Shown here: in pieces, positions 12,796 to 25,700 of the stretch
Position numbering within the stretch: position 1 is the first letter of the stretch
How the letters are laid out: each line of letters starts with the position of its first letter
NCBI RefSeq assembly: GCF_001039355.2
Contig: NW_019775512.1
Coordinates: 41,595-105,594 of the forward strand
Source: Lingula anatina
Taxonomy: Eukaryota > Brachiopoda > Lingulata > Lingulida > Lingulidae
Reading direction: 5' to 3'
Length of the DNA stretch: 64,000 nt
Translations under genes and position numbers: made by a program
Notes under the pieces: generated by a model
Told to the model about the DNA's origin: nothing
The model's database searches: none
Seen by the model: only the letters and a program-made list of their open reading frames with translations

Positions 12796-13561
12796 ATGTC
12801 GTCTGCAGGCGCTTCTGTTTCGGAAATGTGGAGAAAAGAAGGGAATCAACATTATGTTTCCGTTAGAGATTCTCTGACTCCAGACTTGCGTCGTCAGCGA
12901 TTGCTGTCAGCCCTGAAATGCTATTATAAAGCGAATGATTTTAGCAACACTGCTGTAGAACGTTCCTCTGCTGCCAAAAACACTGGCATGGCAGCATGGA
13001 AACTCGCGGTCGTTTTACGGATTTGCAACGAGAGGTTCTCCCTGCAGCAGCATTACTTCAAAGAGGCAATACAGCATTTTAACCTGGGAATAACTAGTGG
13101 TGAACCAGTACAGTCCGAGGATTGGGTGAAGAAAGTGACAGGGATGTTGTTTTCCTGCACTCAGGAGGCTTTGCAAAATTGTGGAAATCTGGAGACAGAC
13201 CAACGTGTGCAAGCCATAGAGGAGTACTTAAATTATTTATCGCCAGATCACCCATCTCCAAGAACGGACTGCTTCATCGAGATTGCAAATGTACTTTTTA
13301 GGTGTTAAGCATTTTCATTTTCTATATGTATCAGTGTATGGGTTTTCGTTTAATTGATTTAAATTTGTGTTGTTAAAATGACTCGTCTTTGAAATCTGTC
13401 ATTTTCAAGCCTAGTTTAAATTGTACATCTTGTACTGCCCAGTAAATGAATTTACAACTAGGAGTGCCCCCCTGAAAAAGGTTTTGAAGGACCTATCTTA
13501 AATTGCTTGAGAATTTTTGACAGATGTTTAAATTGTTTGGGGCATCCCACTTTGACAGTGC

Positions 13562-13610
<49 letters not shown>

Positions 13611-16600
13611 ATTTATTATTTTTTTCGCCATTGCTAGGGCTAGTAGATACATGCCAACCTACATTATGTCAGTCCTGTGGGAGAGAGGGGTGTCAACCTT
13701 TTTGGCAGGAAAAATGCCTGCTCTGAATATAAATTTGATCTTGTCATTTCAGCTGAAAGGTCTACTGTTTTAGAAAAAATAAAACTCTTGAAATTGCTGG
13801 GTTCATGTACAGGCCTCGATTATATCTTTCACAGCTAGATGAGAAATTCATATGGCCACAAACTACATTACAAAGCAAATTAACAACATGTATTGAAACC
13901 ACCTGTTAATGTTTATAGTTATAGAAGAGGGGCAATAAATTAAACTGGGAGCAAGAGGTTGTCTCACTCATCCACTGTCCTGCAAGTGCCCCTTTGATGT
14001 TTATCCCTGTGATAACTGTCATAATTAAGATTACCACAGAAAGGAGATTTTAAAGTGGGTTCTTCTAGAAGAACTGTTTTCTGTTTTGATATACTTAAAA
14101 CTGTGACTTGAGTTAAAGAATTTTTGTTACCTTTCCTTTTGTCTAGAGCTGGAATAACTTCCCTTCAAATTGGTAACTACAAGGACTGTTTACAACGTAT
14201 GCACCAGTGTTATCAGCCTATAGAAGAGGGGAAGCGCAGTGCCAGAGATGGTATAGACCTGCTTCAAGAGTTGCAGATTTTAGAAAATGATGTCTTCATT
14301 CACACGTGTGTGTCTGAGTCCATTCAAGCAAGGACCACAGGTACATCCACAATTGAAAAAAAAGTGGTACTACAATTAAATTGATAGAAGTATTAATTTT
14401 AAATTTCTTTTTGAAATAAGTGCTTGTCATTAGTGCTTGAAAGGTAAATAAGTTACATAAGAAAACAAATCTGGATGGAAGTATGAACTACATAAAGATC
14501 CACCTTAAAATTGTAAAATCATGCCTTGAATGTTGCAGGTGATGAAATACTTCAAGGTATTCTACTAAATGAGGAAGACCTCAACATCTCCATGATCTGG
14601 GAAGTGGTGGACTGGTATAGGAGGGCAGTGCTGCTAACAAGAGAGCTTGAGGTAAAGTTCGGCATCAAAATGGCATAACATGGGTGACATTCTGATTTAT
14701 TGTGGAATGAGTTACTTCACCGTAATTTTTGTTTTGGTCAATAGGTTTAAAATTATAAGTCAAAAAAATGTTAAGTTGATGAAAGATTTTTTATGTACAG
14801 ACACAGATGTGTCTGTACATATAGCCATCATCTGCGTCTGTCGTTGCCGTCGTCGCCGTCGCCGTGCACTTTTACCGATAACACGATAAGTGGAAAACCA
14901 TTTTGCCTTTTGATTTGAAACTTGCAGAACTGATAAATATTCATAATACGCAGGTCAAGTTCGAAAATCAGCATGATCGGGTCACTCTTAGGGAATTTAT
15001 GCTGTTTTTTCACTTTTTTCAACGTATATGCAGCACCGATAACACGATAAGTGGAAAACCATTGTACCTTTTGGCTTGAAACTTACAGAACTGATGAATA
15101 TTCATAATANGGCCAAACTAATTTTTAGATAAAACAGCCCCAACAATTTTCCCATACTTACCAATGGTTAATGAATACATTTCTACATCCATAGTTAGTC
15201 CATGGTTTTTTTCTAAAAAGCTTTTTTTTTTTTGTAATAATCTCTTAAAGGTACATACGAACCGAGCATCGGTGGAGCGTGGATTCCCAGTAACACATGT
15301 AAACCACTTCTACTAGTTTCTTATACGACTCTAATAAATTCGACATGTCAAGGGATAAACTGAATAAATCACCCGATCAGCCATAAAAGAGCTTTAGTGC
15401 TCCTTTCTTTAAATTTTTGGTTGTCAATTTAACCTGCTTTCATGACCTACTTTTCTGCCCCATTGACATACAGCGTAGAATGCTAGCAGAAAAATCTGTT
15501 CAAACATCACTTTCCGGTAAAATTAAACAATGCCTTTTGGCAATTCTCTTAGTTACCCTACTCGAAACTATATGCTGGCATTTGGTTGGTTTTTATGACA
15601 AAAAATTGACTTTGTATGTATCTTAAAGAGTATAGCCATCTATGGAGGTCACATGGTCTGATGGCAAGCACAGATTTAAGAATAATTGCTATAACTGCCA
15701 TTTTTGTGGTAAAATAGAATATTTCATGTTTTTATGAATTGTTTACAATCTATTTATTGTGGACTAACTATATATTTCATACGAAGAGTTGTTAACCCTT
15801 TAAGTTTCAAATTTATTCCCAAAATTGCATATTTTTTGGCTAAATAAAGCTTTATCTTATCTTTACGTTCTGCTCACTATCTATTCTAATGTTTGTATAT
15901 TTGCCAGCTTTGCAGTCTAGTTTTTATAATATTGCCTGTATTTTCTTTGTCCGAATCAATATCTATTTAATAGTTTGCAGATATAAGTAAACAGTTGTTA
16001 GTTGAAAAAATAAATAAGGCTTCTATCTATTTCTTATCCTGTACTTGTAGGTTGAAATGGAAGCTATTGCTCTGAGTCGCATTGGTAAAGTGTTTGACAA
16101 GGTGCTTAAGATGAAAGTCAAGGCCAAGGAAAGCTATATGAGATGCATTCATCTGGCCTTGTCCATGTATCCAAGAACATTCAGTGATCAAGGTAAAACT
16201 GATTTGAAGACAATACACGTGTCCATACCAATGAAATATCAACTGATAAAGCTTAGTATATATACAAAAGTGACAAGTCTTAATGAGTGAGAGTAATTAC
16301 ACGAAGGCCAAAATAATGCGCCTTTCAACTTCTGTTTAAGGCTTTGTTCACATGGAATGTCTATTTTCTAAAAATCTATTTTCTATTCCAGGGCTCGACA
16401 TTAGCGCCTGTCCGCCTGTCCGGGACAGGTAAAAATTCAGTTCGGACAGGTGAAGTTGCAGGGTTGGCTGTCCGACGGACAGGTCATGTTTTATGAGAAA
16501 TTTGGATCAAAAATCTTTAAAAAATCATTTTTTGTTGCATACTAACGTCTTTTTGCCTCTTCCTAGACAACATTGAAAAGAGTGACCTACTTTTGGCACA

Positions 16601-18193
16601 AAACACATGCAGTCGCAAAACGAAGTCTGAGCAAACTTACCGCCAAATTATGAAAGTGAACACCCTCCAGAACTTCATCCACGCTCGGCTGTCACCTTGA
16701 TTGGATAGTAAACNTGTATTCATGGTATATTATGATCACGGTCTGTGCCCTGAATATCCTGCGGCATAATTACTGGCAGCGCGAGCCAGTTACTTATACA
16801 AAGCTGTAATTAATTCTCGGCTGTGCTCGCATTCTATAAAATCTCATCCTCCGTTGCCGCATCGCATGATACGATGGCAAGCGATGCGGCAACGGAGGAT
16901 GAGATTTTATAGAATGCGAGCACAGCCGAGAATTAATTACAGCTTTGTATAAGTAACTGGCTCGCGCTGCCAGTAATTACGCTGCGGGATATTCAGGGCA
17001 CAGACCGTGATCACAAGATATACCGCGAATAGAAAATAGACTTTTAGAAAATAGACTTTCCATGTGAACGAAGCCTAATTGTATTGGAACAACCTCAAGC
17101 AAATTTATCCCCTATTTTATTCTGGCTTTTGCTGATGAAAAACAAGTCTGCTTGTTTGAAATTAGTGGCTTGGACTGAAATATCAGGCAGAATATTCTGT
17201 CACTTAAGCCAAAATTTAACATTTTAAGGCTATTGACAACTATTTTTTACAAAATCAGCAATGAATTGGCAGGTGATATAAACATTTTTGACCAGTTCAT
17301 TTAACCATCAGGCAACACTCTAAATGATAGGTTGAAAATTTTCATTAGTTGTTGTCATTTATTTATCTCTATTTTCTCATGCACAGTCCTAATTCCTTTT
17401 GGCTTGCATTTTATCCAGACTGGTATCAGGAGGCCAACCAAACATTGGAGCAATACCAACAGGAGGTCCAACAACAGGAGGATTATCTCTGGCAGAAAGA
17501 GAGAGCTGAAACACTGAAAGAACTGACAGCAGAAATCAAACAGCTAGACCAGAAGGAAAATGAATACCATACATCTTTCTTGCAGTATGTTTATTATGTA
17601 TTCAAGTTTAATGTTTGTTTGTATCCAGAGGTGTCATGAACTGTAATCGAGTCTACTGAATATGTAACTCAGGAACTATTGTTACTATTTGTCTCAGGGC
17701 TCATGCCCTTTGAAGCTATCGGTGTACGTTGATTGACCCAACTCTGCGGGGACTCTTGCTGAATGCAAACAGATTAACGCGAGGTCCACAAGGGGTTTGA
17801 TCTATCTACATAGAATGGGAATGAGCCCATATCTTCTCAAGTTTTCAGACAATGCAAAAATACCTGTTTGTAAACCAGTTCTTTTTAGAACATACAGGCA
17901 CTCAAGAATAATATATAACATTTGGATCTTATAAAAATCCTGTAAAACATACTCTGTTTGTTTTCAGGTTTGTGTACAAGACCTTCCCACCTAAGAATCC
18001 AAAGTTCGGGCTTTCAGAGGAAGCTAAAAAAGAGAATGCTTATCTTGAAAGTAGCAAGGTCAAAAAACTCCTCCAGCAGGCTGTTGTACACTACCATCCT
18101 GATAGACAGAAACAATATAATGATAAGAAATGGCTGGTTCTGAGCGAAGAGATCACCAAAAGGCTGACAAAGCGCTATGAACAAACGAAGTGA
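12796..18193 (+). CDS. Unassigned helical protein with C-terminal J-like HPD segment
   Basis: Six exons join in frame to 448 codons plus stop: 12796-13301, 14147-14340, 14539-14651, 16051-16192, 17419-17584, 17968-18193. The protein is almost entirely predicted helix. The repeated pattern of paired helices in residues 1-320 (for example RRQRLLSALKCYYKAND and LRICNERFSLQQHYFKEA) resembles TPR-like solenoids, though no canonical TPR was matched. A charged coiled-coil-like stretch follows (QEVQQQEDYLWQKERAETL, about 330-372). The C-terminus has KVKKLLQQAVVHYHPDRQ, with HPD at about 417-419, and then a final helix. HPD between two helices is the hallmark of J domains that stimulate Hsp70, as in auxilin, where the J domain is also C-terminal. 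Start: the ATG at 12796 is the first in frame after the promoter. The family is not recognised, and the chaperone link is inference. Confidence 0.75.
13565..13606. repeat. (TA)n microsatellite
   Basis: About 42 bp of TA dinucleotides in intron 1 of the HPD-protein gene. Confidence 0.95.
14799..15109. repeat. 162-bp tandem repeat cut by an N
   Basis: The segment containing CCGATAACACGATAAGTGG occurs at about 14874 and again 162 bp later, and its continuation (CTGATAAATATTCATAATA versus CTGATGAATATTCATAATA) also repeats. The second unit breaks off at the N at 15110. The array is preceded by a perfect 12-bp hairpin (TGTACAGACACA, GA, TGTGTCTGTACA at 14797-14822) and a GTCGCC-rich stretch. It lies in intron 3 of the HPD-protein gene. 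Confidence 0.75.
15111..15799 (+). mobile_element. TTAA-type MITE (family 1), 5' end lost at an N
   Basis: The sequence matches the inverse of the 6175-6519 element, starting inside it just after the N at 15110. It ends with ...GTTAACCCT followed by TTAA (15800-15803). Relative to the 345-bp copy it carries about 380 extra bp (about 15241-15620) in the middle. That segment may be ancestral internal sequence lost from the short copy, or a second insertion. Confidence 0.65.
16389..16716. mobile_element. hAT-like insertion nested in the Harbinger-type arm
   Basis: CAGGGCTCGACATTAGCGCC interrupts the left arm exactly where the right arm continues without it. The arm sequence TATTC is repeated on the far side at about 16717-16721, suggesting a target duplication. 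The CAGGG terminus suggests hAT. The opposite terminus is not visible and an N lies at 16714, so the copy is truncated or misassembled. Internal CCTGTCC/GGACAGG repeats are conspicuous. Confidence 0.5.
16725..17023. repeat. Near-perfect 145-bp-arm palindrome
   Basis: The arms 16725-16867 and about 16878-17023 are reverse complements with few mismatches, separated by about 10 bp (ATGATACGAT). They form the core of the Harbinger-type foldback element. An extruded hairpin of this size is rarely stable in bacterial clones. Confidence 0.9.
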
Positions 18194-19085
18194 AGTAAAG
18201 TTGCATTAATGAAATTTGCTGTAGATCGATTAAAACTGAGGTGCTGAAATCATCATTTAGTATAAATATGTTGCTGACTAGCTGAACATTTTTAACTGTT
18301 GGACACTTAGATTTACAGAAAGGTGATAAGGTTTGAGTGGAACTTCGTTTAGGTACCGTTATCACTATGCTGTTGGGTGAAGCATTAGAAAAGGTCACTG
18401 TTGTGACAAACAACATGGAAAGCTTGATCATATAGTCAAAATTGTTGTACTTTCCACAATTTATCTTGTTTAAAACATTGGATAGGTGCTTTATACCGGT
18501 AGTTGGACAGCTTAGTTGTGTTTTAGTGTCCAAATAAATATGCATTTTATGAACCTGGTATACTATAACTCTTAACTTAGTTATTAGTGGTAGATGTGGA
18601 GTACAAGCACCCATTTTTGTGGTGGCTTTTTGTGCCAAAAGCAATATTTATGTTGCTGTCTTTCCCTGCCATATAATGCTGAAGTTTATCAATCAGCTGT
18701 TATTGCAACGCCTCTTAGGAAAAGCCAGAAAATGGTAAAAGCAGTTCTTCTACCTTCTTATATCTTAAAATGATATGCAGAAATGATGTGTAGATGCAGA
18801 AATTGGGTTAGCATTGGAAATTATTAAAACGGTTGTTCTTTCAAGATTTATCTTGTTTAACACCTTTGATGTGTAGTGTATGTTTAGACAGTTGTGTTTT
18901 TAATGTCCAAATAATTGTGTATTTTATTAATCAGTACAAGAGTAATAATTTTAGTGTTAGGTGTAGGGGTCAAGCACCCATTTTAGCACTGAAAACATTG
19001 TGTTACTATGCTTTCTGATCATCAGTCTTGTTTGGTTTAAAACTCGAAGTGACCCAATAAACTTGTTTTAGAATCACTTATTATT
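18194..19085 (+). other. 3' UTR of the HPD-protein gene with an internal duplication
   Basis: AATAAA at 19056-19061 is the likely poly(A) signal. Within it two diverged direct copies are visible, about 18447-18670 and 18830-19018. They share TTATCTTGTTTAA, GTGTTTTAGTGTCCAAATAA (GTGTTTTTAATGTCCAAATAA in the second) and CAAGCACCCATTTT in the same order. Confidence 0.55.
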
Positions 19086-19162
19086 TGTATCAGTGTTCAT
19101 ATCAGGACAATCCCCCCCATCCTGTATCTCAGTTATCAATAAGACAATCACAACAGGAATTA

Positions 19163-20036
19163 TTTATTGCACAATATTAAACGTTTCATTATAATTATCC
19201 AAGCTGTAAATCCTTACAAGAGACTGCAGCTCGGGTCTCTTGAAGTCCACAGCTATTTTGCAAAAAGCACCAATTTGAGTGCGTACTGTTGCAGAAACAA
19301 CTGGCCAATTGATTCACTTGAGAATTTCCTTACAAGCGATCTCGTCTAGACTGAACTTCAACAGCATATGACTGAAGTTCACCACACTCATCACAAGTAA
19401 TATTGGGCAGTTGTATGAGCTATGTTTGTGTCCTACAAAACCATGAAACCCAGATGCAGGTGTGTAATTGTTGTCTTAAACTTCAATAAAACTTAACACA
19501 GACAGTCTGAGTTCAATAAGAGTACAAATCTAGATGTGTGAAAATAAAGCTGGTACACATTGGACCTGGAGCTTGGTAAATCTAACATAATGAGACAAGT
19601 CTTTCTTACAGAGGAATATTGTATCACACATTGACAATGGGAGAGTGCAAATAAATTCTTTGTATTCTTGGCTCTCCATTACACAGATGGACAAAATACC
19701 CCAAGAGGTGCAAAGATGAGATGTTTACAATCTCAAAACAATTCTGATGTAAACACTTAGGAAACATTTTGGCAGGATATCGATAAGATTACACACAATT
19801 TACTCTATACTATAAATCTCACTTCCCGTTATTCAAGAAACTGAACTGTCAAGTCAAGTTATATCTTCCATGATACATAAATATAACTTTAAAAGTCAAT
19901 TCTCTGTTCCCATAAATGGCAAATATCATAAATGACTGCTCCACTGTCTGTGCTCTACAGCATTTCTTTATTATTATCAATGTATGATGGAACTGTAAAA
20001 TGTGTCTTTTGAAAAAAACAGGTGTCCTCTCCAATC
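19163..20036 (-). other. 3' UTR of TULP4
   Basis: TTTATT at 19163-19168 reads AATAAA on the minus strand, about 870 bp past the TULP4 stop. The neighbouring plus-strand gene signals at 19056-19061, so the two transcripts end tail to tail about 100 bp apart. Confidence 0.5.
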
Positions 20037-22677
20037 TTACTTCAGTCTCTGTGTGACATTGGCTAAAGCAACAGCAAATGCTTGGATAGCAGAGAAAGGA
20101 TGCTGAAAATCCAGGGTATAGGCATGCACATCAATACGTCCAAACTGCATCACCTAAAAGGCAAGTAGGACAAATATTTAATTCATTATTATTTTGTAAT
20201 TATTATCATATTGCAAGCATTTCACTTCTTGCCATATTTCATGTTTTCCAAGCACCATCATTTCTAGTTACAAACAATTTTCTAGCATGCACCATAGTCA
20301 CTCTCTTTCACAATTTTGTATTAAAAAAAAAAACAACTAAAAACTTCTAAAAATAGAATTCATAAATTTTGAAATTTTACTGCTTTTAAAATGCATGTCA
20401 TGAGATATATGTCACCTGCTTTCCCCTCCATTCTATTTGAAAGTTCTTTGCAGACTCCTGTGTGACTCTGCCACCAAAGTCCAGCTGGTAGACTTGGTTA
20501 GCCTCATTCCAGATAGGAGCCTTATTGTGCATAACATGCAACTTCCTGCTGTAACCATCTCCTTCACTCTTACTGCGAGAGTGCTTTTTCACCTGTAATG
20601 TATAACATATACAGAAGATTGGTCGAGAATACTAGATCAGTGGAATAAACTCTTCAATACCACACTTTAATTAAGGTTACAGTTTCTCGGTTTTTATTGG
20701 CAATTAAAAATCAACACGTAATTATGTTTGAAATAATTATTCAACAATATAACAATAATAATAATAATTGTTGCAACTAAAAGTTGGATTTTACATATTA
20801 GCTTTAAAGGAGTGAAAAAAGTAACTGAAATACATTACGACATTAAAACATAAAAGATAAATTATCTGATTAAATCAAAATGCTTCTTTAAAATAGTTCA
20901 ATAATATAAGTGAATTCATTTCTTAAAATAATAAATCAATCAGTTTCTTAAAAATAGTTAAATAGCATAAAATAATTCAATTATTTAAATGTTACATCAA
21001 TCAATTTCTTTAAAATAGTTTAAAGTTTATACATAAAAAATTCTGAGGGCCCATGGGATAAAAGTTTGCAGATCTAACAGTTCTATGTTTTGGGATATAA
21101 AGGTTCTGGGATTGTCTCAGACAATGCAAATGTTCTTTAACTTTTGGTATAATAAATGATTTAGTCTATCCTCTTCTATACACATTTACGGCATAAACTG
21201 CTGCACCTGCTTGGCAAAGGAACAGAGGTACAGTAGTCATGTAATTTTTACAATGCCTTACTCAGAATGCCCAATGATTTATCCAAAATATTCAGAAATA
21301 TCTTAAACAACCTACAGTAATTTGACATTTCTATCAGACCAGAGGGCATCAGTACCAATTTTGCCCAACATTATTCAGTTAAGAGTTGAATGAGGGGGAA
21401 AAATAACACCATAAATGGGAAATGTTTCCCCCTGACCCCCCAAACCCTTCCTGCCATTCTATAATCCACTTTTCCAAATGTCCCTAATACAAACTTTCCT
21501 CTACATTTAGCAGCAAAGTAAGAAGTAAATATGCACATAAGCTGACCAGAACCTACATGTACTAGTACCTACCTTCTGTTTGAGCTGAGATTTCTGAAAA
21601 CCTTCCAAGTCCTTCAAGTTCTGACCTCCATTTGAGCTAACATACATGTCTTCATCTGAACTGTCCAAAGGGACCTTTCTGCCCTTGCATTCTTCAACTA
21701 TTTTTACGGTTTTTGGTGATGATGTTGATTTTCTGTTGGGAGAGTTGTTACTTGTTTGCTTTCGAGAAGCATTCTGAGATCTTTCAAAAAGCTTGCTTGA
21801 CTGTGGAATGGAATTTTGTCCCTTTTTTAAATCTGTAAGTTTGTTGTCTGATAAAACTCTTCCACTAAAACGAAATGAAGAATGGTCCAGTGCACATTCT
21901 TGCTCTTTCTCTGGGAGATCTAAACTGTGGCTCTTGCCATGCAAGGTAAAATCTGAGTTTGTTAAATGAGACTTTCTTCTTACCAAAGGACTGGAATGTA
22001 ATGCATTTAGTTTGTCATAGGATGAATCATTGGTCAAGCTTTCAATGTGGTTAGATTTTGGATAATCCAAATCCTTGTTATAGCTATCCATGGCGACTAA
22101 CCCATTTTGGGGAGGCTGTCCATTCAATAATTTCAAGTCAACATTTCCACATAGAGATTCATTATGTGTTAGATAAGTCTCCTGAAATGCAACTTTTTCT
22201 TCTTGAGCAGAGTATGTAGCACCCTCACATTCCCCAATAACTACACCTGAATTAACGTTGCTTGCAGCTCCTCCGTCTGGTGCTGCCATAAAGACTATTG
22301 CACTTGTGTTAATCTGGTCCACTCCAGCAGCCCCTGCTTCCATACAAACTGCTGCTTTAAGATTTGCCTTTTTGGCAGAATCATCAGTCTGTGTTTCTGC
22401 ATTAGCAAATACATTTGGTTTACAGCTTAGAAGTGGAGATTTGGGAGCCACCGGCAGAGCATCATCATCAGGTGACAGCCTCAGCGGATCCACTAGAGAT
22501 TCTTGAAATGTACCTATAACATATATTATTCATTGTAGGCATTTAATTTCATAACTTCATACCAAAGCCTATTAACTATGATGCAACATTTTTCTCAAGT
22601 TTAATATTTACATTTTTAATACAATTCAATGCCTTTCCCTTATCTTTATCAATTTTTCAATTTCATCACACTTTTTT

Positions 22678-22726
<49 letters not shown>

Positions 22727-25700
22727 CAGTAATATGTTAGGACAAAGTGAGGGCAGAGGAAAGTGAAGAGCTTCCTTTACCTGTGAGGTCCTCTTCTTCA
22801 TTATTAGCACCAAAGTCACTGGTCAGTGGTCCAGCAGCAGTCAGCTCTCCTTCCATCTTGTCATCTAGATCAGTTACCATGACAGTCATCTGGCGTGGCT
22901 GGAGGTGAAACAGGCTGGTCTTGTAGATCACCTCACCTAGGTTGGTTGGCAGGTCTTCTGTCAGACCTATAAACTTAAACTTTGTTCCCCAGAAGTTGGA
23001 TGTCACTTCAACTAGTCGGTTTTCCTAAAACAATATAAAATGCTTCTGAATGGACAGGACAGGACTGAACAACTTTTAATCTACAGGGAGAAAATCTACA
23101 AAACTTATCGAGAAAATTTTCAATGGAGTTATCAATTAAATATTTCAAATTGTTCATTTTTTCAAAAATCAAATTTTAGTAAATTATTACTTGCAAAAAT
23201 AAACTTACTGACACTTACAATATAACATTTTACAGCTTTCAAAACATCCTTTCCTTTTTTGTTCCTCTTTTGTGCGTAATAACTGTAATACTTTGTTGTG
23301 TAATCTATCAAGTTAATCACCAGACTTTACCTCAGGAAGATGGTCTTCCTGCCACCTATCATTGCACCTATCTCTTCCAGGTGTACCATTTTTTCTGTCA
23401 CCACTCCTTGGACGTTTCTTCTGTTTTTTCTTCCTCCTTGGCCTAGGAGAACCACAGCCAGTGTCAAGGATGGGCTCATCTTCACCATTGGAACTACAAC
23501 TGCATCCACTACTGCTGAACACTTCATCATCACCATCTGCAACATGTTAAAAAGCATGAACAACAATATATTATACTGATGGTCATTTATACATATGTTT
23601 AATAATATATCTAACATATGGAAAACATAGGAAATACAGCTTTAAAAAATCTACCACAAGATGAAACAAGGCAGCAAAGCTNGCTAAACGCGTGGAAAAA
23701 ATGAGACAAAACAGGCGCTTAGAAATGTGTCTCAGAGCTAAACACTGTTTTTACAGTGTACATAAAATGCAATTCATCAATTCTCAAAACTCATTTATTT
23801 TATTTAATAATTACAAGTACAGTGAAAGATCAAAACAGGCCTAAATCTGTAGAACTGAAGAATATTTAGGATTATTTAACCGAAGATATAATTCTTTCTG
23901 CAAATATCTAAGAGAGGAAAGAAAAGTACCTTCTTGATCTGCATCTGTACCTGTCATAAATGTGTTTTGACCAGATTATGACATACATGTAAGAAGTCGG
24001 CATCCACAACAGATGATCCGGGGACTAACTAGTTCCTGGATCAAATATGGCCGACCCCACTTGAAAGCAATTCTTCAAACCCCCTAACTGTCTCCCCGCC
24101 TACATCACACGCGCCATACCTGGCAATAAAATCTTGGAGCCGTTTAGGATGGCGCGTGCGGTAGGCAGGAGACCATTAGGGGATTGTGCAACATTGTTTT
24201 CAAGTGGGGTAGGCCATATTTGATTCGTGGACAAGTTAGTTCAAGGATCATCTGTTGTGAACGCGGCCTAAGATTGCACACAGGTCACATACCATAAAAA
24301 TCCTCCACGTAAAGTTTTGTATGTGATAAAGGAATCGTGGTGCTTATTTATCGCTCGATTGGTCAAGTGCACGAATTTGTTGTTCAAACTGTCCACGTCG
24401 TTCGAGTATCTGGAACACAATCAGATTTATGATTAAGGGGTGTTAATTATGTTATTACACAGGAATGTAACCAGCAAGGGTGTCTTTGTCAGAAAAAAAA
24501 CAACGCTTTTTATCAGTTTTGGTTCTGGGTGGGTGGGCTTTTAACTGTTAATTCCAAGCCCTCCAGACCCCCCGGCTCGTTTTAACAATATCCTTTAAAA
24601 TACTGTGTAATTTAAGTATTCAACAGCTTAGTATAGAAACGGGTCGTTATCCTAATGGAATTTCCCTCTAGGGTCCTATAGGGTGTCCTGTAGGAAATTG
24701 GTCCATAATCATATAGGACCTATGCCTTAGTTTAGTTAGATATGTTTTCTATAGGCCTATCGGGTCACATAGAGTCCTATAGGACTTCCTACAGGAAATC
24801 TTTGTAATGGTACCCATTCCTGTGGAATAAAGATTCTCATTACCATGTTATCAATTTGCAAGGAGGTGAACTCTCATATTCAAGTTCCCATTTGTTTGTT
24901 AGTAGACGCCCACTATCATGTAAATGGGCCTAAATCCTGTTTGTATCGTTTAGTTAAGCCCCCTTTACACTGAAAGGTACCCTTTCTGCGTCCCGTAGTA
25001 CGGCCCCGTTTGAGAGTAAAAATTTAATACTTTACGTGCCGACAACTGGCCGATCATTGAGCATTTATTCTGCAACCAAAGCGATGCTTGTGCCTCCTTT
25101 CTACGACCACAGTTATGCCAGTTTCATAGTCGCACTAAGGACGCAGAAAGGACGCCATCCAGTGTAAAGGGGGTTTTACTCTAACATATTATTAAGTATG
25201 GACGCCATGTCCTGTGCATATCAATTATTACGTCACGTTCACCATCATTTATCCAGTTTGAACTTCGAGGTACATTGAAATGACAAAGCATGTGTGTGTG
25301 TGTGTGACATCGGTCATATTACATACCTGACAGTTGCCAATTTGACTAAACCTTTGTTCAATATGTAAAATCGAAGAGGGTCTAAACAAGCTATGAACAC
25401 GAAAAGCCTCAAGTCGTTTTTCTTGCCATCCAGTAGATAAGGTTTATCGATGTATCTGGAACAGAACAGTAAGCACTGAAAGATAAAAAATTCTGGTCCA
25501 ATCTGCAAAAATCCATCATTTTGTTCAGTATATTTCATGACCCATTGTTTGTTTTGTATTTATATTTTCTACTCATGTGTTATACATATATGTAATAAAC
25601 GTGTACAGTACGGTAGGTTTATTCCTTGCTACACATACCTTTGGACAACCGTTGGTGGACTCGAGGGTACGTCCAATTGCTCCCACTGATGAACCACCTC

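Larger units (their letters stand above)
16340..17075. mobile_element. PIF/Harbinger-type foldback element
   Basis: The left end GGCTTTGTTCACATGGAA and the right end TTCCATGTGAACGAAGCC form about 50-bp terminal inverted repeats. They are flanked by TAA on both sides (16337-16339, 17076-17078), the 3-bp TWA target typical of PIF/Harbinger. The inner part is a giant hairpin. There is no open frame, so it is non-autonomous. It sits in intron 4 of the HPD-protein gene. Confidence 0.72.

Noticed and set aside
14797-15110. Possible CRISPR-like repeat arrangement
   Set aside because: Only two long, directly adjacent units in an animal intron. There are no short spaced repeats and no spacers.
18153-18644. 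163-codon minus-strand frame over the 3' UTR of the HPD-protein gene
   Set aside because: It overlaps the real last exon and a duplicated noncoding block. Composition is random-like.
24640-24800. Cluster of CCTATAGG/TCCTATAGGA palindromes as a possible element
   Set aside because: Short, irregular and without defined ends or target duplications. It could be a degraded MITE, but support is too thin.
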